Positions 22,457 to 27,662 of a stretch of 27,662 nucleotides of DNA are shown here, piece by piece. Under the pieces are notes generated by a model that saw nothing but the letters and a program-made list of their open reading frames with translations, did not search any database and was not told where the DNA came from. The position numbers were made by a program, and so were the translations under genes. Numbering within the stretch: position 1 is the stretch's first letter; each line of letters opens with the position of its first letter. The stretch is from CAYSGX01 sp964518215 (GTDB taxonomy: Bacteria; Bacteroidota; Bacteroidia; Chitinophagales; CAIOSU01): positions 1 to 27,662 of the forward strand of contig CAZFFP010000050.1 in assembly GCA_964518215.1 (NCBI GenBank), written 5' to 3'.

Positions 22457-23875
22457 TTACTTCCTGAATTTTTTATGGTATTGCTCCAAAAGCCAGTTGC
22501 GGTCGGCAAGGGGTTTCAGGGTTTCAATTTTTTTCAACAATTCGGGCGCAGATTTTTGTTGTTGAAACTTCACAAACTGCTGCATCACCAAAATGAAATT
22601 TTCATAAGCCAATCGGTTGGCTTCCGAGAGCGACTGATTGCGTTTAATAAATGTTCTGAAAGAAACAATCAGCGACAGCAGCGCGTCTGTTTCGTCTTGC
22701 TCGAAATAAATTTTCAGCATCATTTTTTTGGTATCGAAGGAATAGTAGATGTCTGAAAATTCTACGCGGTTCAGATGTGTCATGGCTTTTCCAAAATTGC
22801 CCTGATAGTAGCAGAGTTCCGCAAGGTTGTAATGCAGCGCATGTTCTCTGAACGACTCCGATAGTTTGGAATTATAAGCGTGAATAAATTCTTCTACCCA
22901 TTGAAACTCTTTTAATCGCAAGCCAACGCCCACCAGATTTTTGTAAGTCCAGGGCGAAAGTTCATGATTTTCAAAAAGCAACTCTGATGTTAAAGCATCG
23001 CGGTAGAGCGTAAACAATTCTTTGAGAAAATTCTGCTCGCCCGAATTTACTTTTCTGATGCAGTAATTGATTCCGTAGAAATACAATTCTTTCAGTTCGT
23101 CCGGAGGAAAATGCCCTGAGTTTTGTTGAAGAAATTTTTTCAGTTGAAAAAAATGCTCTGTCGTATCGGGCGTTTCGAGGATTTGCAAAATAATCTTGTA
23201 GGCTTCAATGCCTGAATATTCCGAAAAGGAATGTTGACTGATATAGCCCGTAATTTCGGGCAACATGTGCAATTCATAATTGGCTGCGAGCGACATTTTC
23301 CGGTCTTGCATTTCACAGAAATATTTCAGCTTTCCAGACAAGTAATACAAATCGAAATTGTCGGCAGCAATTTGCAGCCGCTCATCATGCTTTCTTATTT
23401 TTTGTTGCAGAAAATGTCTGTTTTCAATTTCTGCCAATTGATGCTGCAAAAAATAAAAATCCATATTGCGGTGCGGATATTGTTGCAGTTTGGCTTTTGT
23501 TTGTTGGAGAATTTGCTTGTAATGCTTGTCTAAGCCTCTTGCCGAATAAGCCTCTAAAAGGTGAAGATTGAAGCGGAGCGGTTGCTGCTCGTAGTGCGCG
23601 TAGCTGATGTATTGCTCTACAAGTTTGAGCAAAAAACTCATGAGATGATTCAGATGTTTTTCATCATATTTTTTCTTTGGAAACAGCGCCCGATACACAT
23701 TTTCACGAGCAATTTTTTTGTGGTGAAAACGCGGTGCAAGTTTTCGCAAATGGTCGAACAGCTTTTTCAATTCTTCGTGTTTGTTGAAATAATCGGCATA
23801 TACCCACTCGCTACTTTCGCGCCATTCTTTGGCAGTGAAAGTTTTCAGAAGTTCGATGAGTTTGCTGTTTTGCAT
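22457..23875 (-). CDS. Large helical repeat (TPR-like) protein of unknown function
   Basis: A 472-residue, fully helical soluble protein without signal peptide or membrane segment. It opens with SKLIELLKTFTAKEWRESSE and includes a TPR-like pair (LHYNLAELCYYQGNFGKAMTHLNRV) near residue 350-375. Aromatic residues are frequent, as in helical-repeat scaffolds. Similar hypothetical proteins seem to occur in Sphingobacteriales-type genomes, but I know no function. It is divergent from the AGMO-like genes; the 163-bp gap between them has no recognised element apart from the shared motif described in the findings. Confidence 0.75.
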   Translation of the reverse strand: MQNSKLIELLKTFTAKEWRESSEWVYADYFNKHEELKKLFDHLRKLAPRFHHKKIARENVYRALFPKKKYDEKHLNHLMSFLLKLVEQYISYAHYEQQPLRFNLHLLEAYSARGLDKHYKQILQQTKAKLQQYPHRNMDFYFLQHQLAEIENRHFLQQKIRKHDERLQIAADNFDLYYLSGKLKYFCEMQDRKMSLAANYELHMLPEITGYISQHSFSEYSGIEAYKIILQILETPDTTEHFFQLKKFLQQNSGHFPPDELKELYFYGINYCIRKVNSGEQNFLKELFTLYRDALTSELLFENHELSPWTYKNLVGVGLRLKEFQWVEEFIHAYNSKLSESFREHALHYNLAELCYYQGNFGKAMTHLNRVEFSDIYYSFDTKKMMLKIYFEQDETDALLSLIVSFRTFIKRNQSLSEANRLAYENFILVMQQFVKFQQQKSAPELLKKIETLKPLADRNWLLEQYHKKFRK

Positions 23876-24038
23876 TTCTGTTGCTTATTGAGAGCGGTAA
23901 TTTAGCTATTTATCAGAAAAATTTCCGCCTGCAAAAAGACACGAGGGTGTTGCCCAATATCATTTGTAAATATTATTATCAACTATTCCTTTCAACTACC
24001 TGTTATTCTCAGTAATTTAATAGCCCGAAAAGTTACAC

Positions 24039-25286
24039 ATGAATTATATAGTTCTTGCCATTCCGGTTTTTTTTCTGCTCATAGGCATTGAGTTGTTTTT
24101 GGACAAAATAAGAAAAACCAATTATTACCGCCTGAACGATGCGGTTACCAATCTCAGTTGCGGAGTAGGCTCGCAATTGACAGGTATTTTCCTGAAAGTG
24201 CTCACCTTTGGCGCTTACGCTTTCATATTTGAGCATTATTCGCCTTTCAAAGGTATGATACCCAACACTTGGTGGACGGTGGTTCTGCTGTTCGTAGGCG
24301 TTGATTTTTTCTACTATTGGTTTCATCGGCTGGCACATGAAATTTCGGTGATGTGGGGCAGTCATATTGTGCACCATCAAAGCGAAGAATACAATCTTAC
24401 TGTTGCATTAAGACAGGCTTGGGTGCAGGGCGCTTTTTCATGGGTGTTTTATATTCCGCTGGCTTTTGTCGGCTTCGACCCTTTGTTGTTTATTACGGTA
24501 GCATCGTTTCAAACGCTCTATCAGTTTTGGATTCATACCAAGTTTATCAACAAAATGCATCCGGCTTTTGAATATGTTTTCAACACGCCTTCGCATCACC
24601 GGGTGCATCATGGCGTAAATCCGAAATACATTGACCGCAATCATGGCGGCACACTCATCATTTTCGACAGAATGTTCGGCACTTTTCAGACTGAAGAGGA
24701 AGAAGTGATTTATGGCATCACCAAACAGCCCAAAAGCTGGAACCCCATTTGGGTGAATTTTGAATACTGGATTGGTTTGTTTCGCGATGTAATGAAAGTG
24801 AAAGATTTTAAAAAACGCATGAACATGCTGTTTAAACAACCCGGATGGAAACCCGATGAATTGGGTGGTGTAGAAATTCCAAAAGAAGTTACCACTCAAA
24901 CTTTTCATAAATACAATACTGAAATTCCTAAAAGTTTGAGTTATTATGTGTTTATGCATTTTGCGCTTATTATCTTAGGAACGAGTTGGTTTTTATTCAA
25001 TCTCACTTCATTCGATTTTGTGTTGCAATTGTTGTTGGTTTTGCTCATTATTTTTTCGCTTACCAATATTGGCGGAATTATGGAAAGCAAACGATGGGCA
25101 TTTGTTTCAGAGTTTTTTCGATTGCTCATGGTGTCAGTAACATTTTACTTGTTGTTTCAGGAAGCTTCATGGGTTTGGTATGGATTGGCACCATTAGTTA
25201 CAGTATTTGGAATTTCTGCTTTTTGGTTTGCCCGTTTTCATGGCGTATTTACTCAAAAATCTGAATTCAGATTGAGTGTGGATTGA
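24039..25286 (+). CDS. Alkylglycerol monooxygenase (AGMO/TMEM195)-like membrane di-iron hydroxylase
   Basis: A 415-residue integral membrane protein of the fatty acid hydroxylase/sterol desaturase superfamily. Histidine clusters: HRLAH (96-100), HIVHH (109-113), His166, HHRVHH (186-191) and His202, which bind two irons. The AGMO-specific stretch SEEYNLTVALRQ and the block NTPSHHRVHHGVNPKYIDRN + FGTFQTEEEEVIYGI are closer to animal AGMO (ether-lipid cleavage with tetrahydrobiopterin) than to sterol desaturases. Unlike the next gene it keeps the AGMO C-terminal membrane region (about 305-410, SLTNIGGIMESKRWA). Length is near human AGMO (445). Reaction on alkylglycerols in this organism is inferred. 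Confidence 0.88.
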   Translation: MNYIVLAIPVFFLLIGIELFLDKIRKTNYYRLNDAVTNLSCGVGSQLTGIFLKVLTFGAYAFIFEHYSPFKGMIPNTWWTVVLLFVGVDFFYYWFHRLAHEISVMWGSHIVHHQSEEYNLTVALRQAWVQGAFSWVFYIPLAFVGFDPLLFITVASFQTLYQFWIHTKFINKMHPAFEYVFNTPSHHRVHHGVNPKYIDRNHGGTLIIFDRMFGTFQTEEEEVIYGITKQPKSWNPIWVNFEYWIGLFRDVMKVKDFKKRMNMLFKQPGWKPDELGGVEIPKEVTTQTFHKYNTEIPKSLSYYVFMHFALIILGTSWFLFNLTSFDFVLQLLLVLLIIFSLTNIGGIMESKRWAFVSEFFRLLMVSVTFYLLFQEASWVWYGLAPLVTVFGISAFWFARFHGVFTQKSEFRLSVD

Positions 25287-25335
25287 GGGTGTTTTTTAAA
25301 AAAAGAAAATCTGAAAAAATAATTTTTTGTTTACA

Positions 25336-26241
25336 ATGAATATTTTCCAAGACCCCGTTGCTTACGCTTTCCCCTTTTTTATTATTGCCATGCTCATTGA
25401 ACTGGTAATAGCGGCAAAAGAGCGCATAGATATTTATGAAATAAAAGACAGTATTGCCTGCATCACGATGGGCTTGGGTTCTGTGGTTATCGGGTTAGCC
25501 ATGAAAATATTGGCTTTTGTTGTGTTCACCGGGCTTTACAGTATTTCGCCCTTTCAAATGGGTTACGATTGGTGGGTTTGGATTTTGTGTTTTTTTGCTG
25601 ATGATTTCAGCTTCTACTGGCATCATCGCCTGAGCCATGAAGTGAGAATTTTGTGGGCGGCACACGTGAATCATCATTCATCCATGCGCTTGAATTTTTC
25701 CACTGCTTTGCGACAAAGCTGGGCAGAGCAGTTGTATAAATATGTGTTTTGGTTGTGGATGCCTTTGGTGGGATTTCCTCCGCTCATGATTATGATTATG
25801 ATTTCGCTGAGTTTGATTTATCAGTTTTTGCAACACACACAATTTATAGGAAAATTAGGCGTGTTGGAATGGTTCTTTAATACGCCATCGCACCATCGAG
25901 TGCATCATGCTTTTAATGTTCGCTATTTAGACCGCAATCATGCCGGAGTTTTAATTATTTGGGACCGGCTTTTCGGCACCTTTCAGGAAGAATTAGAAAA
26001 GGAAAAACCCATTTATGGCATTACTGAAAACATCCACACATATAATCCGCTGATTATTGCCACACATGAGTTTGCCAATATCTGGCGCGATATAAAAAAA
26101 TCAAAAACATTCAAAGAAAAACTCGGATATATATTCATGCCGCCCGGCTGGAGTCCTAACGGACCCGACAGAACTGCCAAATATTTACAACAACAATTGA
26201 AGATGGAAGAGGGTGGGAGCGTATCGGAAGTGAGCCGGTAG
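25336..26241 (+). CDS. AGMO-like fatty acid hydroxylase family protein, short paralogue
   Basis: A 301-residue paralogue of the preceding gene, 49 bp downstream and probably co-transcribed. The same histidine clusters are present: HRLSH (97-101), HVNHH (110-114), His167, HHRVHH (186-191), His202; also LNFSTALRQSW and FNTPSHHRVHHAFNVRYLDR. It stops after the catalytic half (FMPPGWSPNGPD, like AGMO's GPGWGPG) and lacks the C-terminal membrane domain. ATG 25336 is preferred to TTG three codons earlier. The ending (KMEEGGSVSEVSR) is low complexity. Confidence 0.87.
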   Translation: MNIFQDPVAYAFPFFIIAMLIELVIAAKERIDIYEIKDSIACITMGLGSVVIGLAMKILAFVVFTGLYSISPFQMGYDWWVWILCFFADDFSFYWHHRLSHEVRILWAAHVNHHSSMRLNFSTALRQSWAEQLYKYVFWLWMPLVGFPPLMIMIMISLSLIYQFLQHTQFIGKLGVLEWFFNTPSHHRVHHAFNVRYLDRNHAGVLIIWDRLFGTFQEELEKEKPIYGITENIHTYNPLIIATHEFANIWRDIKKSKTFKEKLGYIFMPPGWSPNGPDRTAKYLQQQLKMEEGGSVSEVSR

Positions 26242-26249
26242 TCATGAAA

Positions 26250-27545
26250 TTAAACAACTTCTGCAACCACAAAAATACTTCCGGTAACCACTACTAAATC
26301 AGAAGCAGATGCTTGGTCTAAGGCTGCTTCATAAGCGGCAGCCACATTAGCATAAGCGCTTCCGGTTAATTCATATTCCATTGCTTTTTCTTTCAATTGC
26401 TGAGCATCGAGCGCACGGGGGAGGTTGGCTTTGCAGAAATAATATTTTGCATACTTAGGAAGTAGGGGCAGTATTTTTGAAAGGTCTTTTTCTTGAACGG
26501 TTCCAAAAACAATATGCAGTTGTTCAAAACCTATTTCGTCAATTTCTTTCAACAGCATACGAATACCACCTTCATTGTGAGCGCTGTCGCAAATCACCAT
26601 GGGGTTATGATGAATAACTTGAAACCTGCCGATTAATCCTGTGGCGGTTCTGGCATTTAATATTCCCGCGCTAATTTTTTCATAATTTATCGGCAAGCTG
26701 TTTTTTAAAACAAAAATGGCAGCCAAAGCCGTTCTGATATTTTCTGCCTGAAATCGCCCGGTTAAATCAGAGCAATATTCGCGCACGAACGATTCATTTT
26801 CATTGAGTTTAATTTCATATCCGGCACAAATACCTTCAGGGTTGTTTTCAATGGTTTGCAACTGAACCTGCTGGTCGGCAAAAATTAAAGGGGCGTTTTT
26901 TTCTTTGGAAATTTTCAAAAACAAGTTCATGGTTTCGGGGTGCGTTTCTCCAATCACCACCGGAACTTCGGGTTTAATAATACCAGCTTTTTCTCCGGCA
27001 ATTTTTTCGAGCGTATCGCCCAATATATCCATGTGGTCGTAGCTGATATTGGTAATCACCGAAATTAAAGGCGTAATAATATTGGTAGAGTCTAACCTGC
27101 CGCCCAATCCCACTTCAATAACCGCAAAATCCACCTTTTCTTTTGCAAAATAATCGAATGCCATTACTACAGTGGCTTCAAAAAATGATGGTTTAACTGT
27201 TTCAAAATAGCCTTTCATTTTTTCTGTAAAATCAACCACCGCCTGTTCGCTGATGTATTTGTTATTGATTTTTATTCGCTCCCTGAAATCTTTGTAGTGA
27301 GGCGAGGAGTAAATGCCCACTCTATATCCGTGTGCTTGCAGAATAGCGGCAAGAATATGTGAAACAGAGCCTTTTCCGTTGGTTCCTGCTACATGAATAC
27401 ATGGTAATTTTTCATGCGGATTTCCAATGGCTTCGCTCAATAACAAAGTATTTTTAAGGTCTTTTTTATAGGCGGAATTTCCCACGCGCTGAAACACAGG
27501 CAAATGGGTATAGAGATAGTCTAAAGTTTCCTGATAGCTTCGCAT
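26250..27545 (-). CDS. folC: Bifunctional dihydrofolate synthase / folylpolyglutamate synthase
   Basis: A 431-residue Mur-ligase-type enzyme that joins glutamate to dihydropteroate and to folates. Marks: CIHVAGTNGKGSVSH (P-loop), GIYSSPHYKDFRERI (the SPH folate loop), FFEATVVMAFDYFAKEKVDFAVIEVGLGGRLDSTNII (Mg-binding Glu), NISYDHMDILGDTLEKIAGEKAGII, and ICDSAHNEGGIRMLL (domain 2). Length is standard. It has a good promoter of its own and is convergent with the AGMO pair (8-bp gap). Confidence 0.94.
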   Translation of the reverse strand: MRSYQETLDYLYTHLPVFQRVGNSAYKKDLKNTLLLSEAIGNPHEKLPCIHVAGTNGKGSVSHILAAILQAHGYRVGIYSSPHYKDFRERIKINNKYISEQAVVDFTEKMKGYFETVKPSFFEATVVMAFDYFAKEKVDFAVIEVGLGGRLDSTNIITPLISVITNISYDHMDILGDTLEKIAGEKAGIIKPEVPVVIGETHPETMNLFLKISKEKNAPLIFADQQVQLQTIENNPEGICAGYEIKLNENESFVREYCSDLTGRFQAENIRTALAAIFVLKNSLPINYEKISAGILNARTATGLIGRFQVIHHNPMVICDSAHNEGGIRMLLKEIDEIGFEQLHIVFGTVQEKDLSKILPLLPKYAKYYFCKANLPRALDAQQLKEKAMEYELTGSAYANVAAAYEAALDQASASDLVVVTGSIFVVAEVV

Positions 27546-27562
27546 GGTGTTTAATTAATTGG

Positions 27563-27594
27563 CAAAGATTCTCTTATAGTATGAGAATTACAAA
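27563..27594 (-). promoter_or_regulatory. Promoter for folC
   Basis: Minus strand: TTTG (27594-27591), 20-nt spacer, AATCTTTG (27570-27563; 7 of 8 to TAnnTTTG). The ATG is 17 nt downstream. The remaining 27595-27662 shows nothing recognisable. Confidence 0.6.
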
Positions 27595-27662
27595 CATTGT
27601 ATTTTACATCACAGCCCTCCGAACATTTTTGAAAGTTAGTTAAAAAAGAGGTTGAGAGTATT

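Noticed and set aside
1..27662. tRNA or rRNA genes and CRISPR arrays
   Set aside because: I looked for GGTTCGA-type T-arms, conserved rRNA blocks and regularly spaced repeats and saw none.

Overview
The window looks like chromosomal DNA of a Bacteroidota bacterium, probably from the Chitinophagales/Sphingobacteriales side. Evidence: an OmpA protein built as TPR + PD40 propeller + OmpA domain, bacillithiol ligase BshC, a Bacteroidota-type GGGP-synthase-like UbiA prenyltransferase, a coiled-coil SPOR protein, A/T-rich intergenic DNA, and repeated matches to the Bacteroidota sigma-ABfr promoter (TTTG, about 20 nt, TAnnTTTG). No phage, integron or CRISPR array is visible. The only mobile DNA is a decayed transposase fragment.

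Layout. 1-5.5 kb: end of waaA (lipid A-Kdo transfer), a cytoplasmic histidine kinase, a secreted DUF4412-like protein, the OmpA/PD40 protein and a site-2-type M50 protease. 5.5-6.1 kb: a 636-bp stretch with no convincing gene, packed with tetraloop hairpins and closed by a rho-independent terminator; I read it as a candidate structured RNA. 6.1-10.2 kb: a small monooxygenase-fold protein, then a leftward group of cysteine desulfurase, UbiA prenyltransferase, Maf and isoaspartyl peptidase (ubiA and maf overlap by ATGA). 10.3-13.4 kb: SPOR protein, LON-domain protein, and a dicarboxylate/amino-acid symporter preceded by a duplicated promoter-like 36-mer. 13.5-16.2 kb (leftward): a bacterial homologue of the eukaryotic 3-hydroxyacyl-CoA dehydratase (HACD/PTPLA), a small exported or anchored protein, and a SulP anion transporter. 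16.4-20.8 kb: a DUF6580 membrane protein, then a leftward bshC operon with an unknown helical protein, a secreted START-domain protein and a queuosine-precursor transporter. 20.8-22.5 kb: a transposase remnant, a DUF983 protein, ArfB and an unlisted 51-residue Cys/Lys-rich miniprotein. 22.5-27.5 kb: a helical repeat protein, two tandem homologues of alkylglycerol monooxygenase (AGMO), and folC.

The genes are mostly housekeeping plus envelope and lipid chemistry. The unusual part is a set of lipid proteins best known from eukaryotes or archaea (HACD, two AGMO-like enzymes, START, GGGP-synthase-like UbiA) within about 18 kb. The best candidate for something undescribed is the hairpin-rich RNA at about 5.56-6.07 kb; the most striking protein is the HACD homologue with its catalytic Tyr/Glu pair intact.
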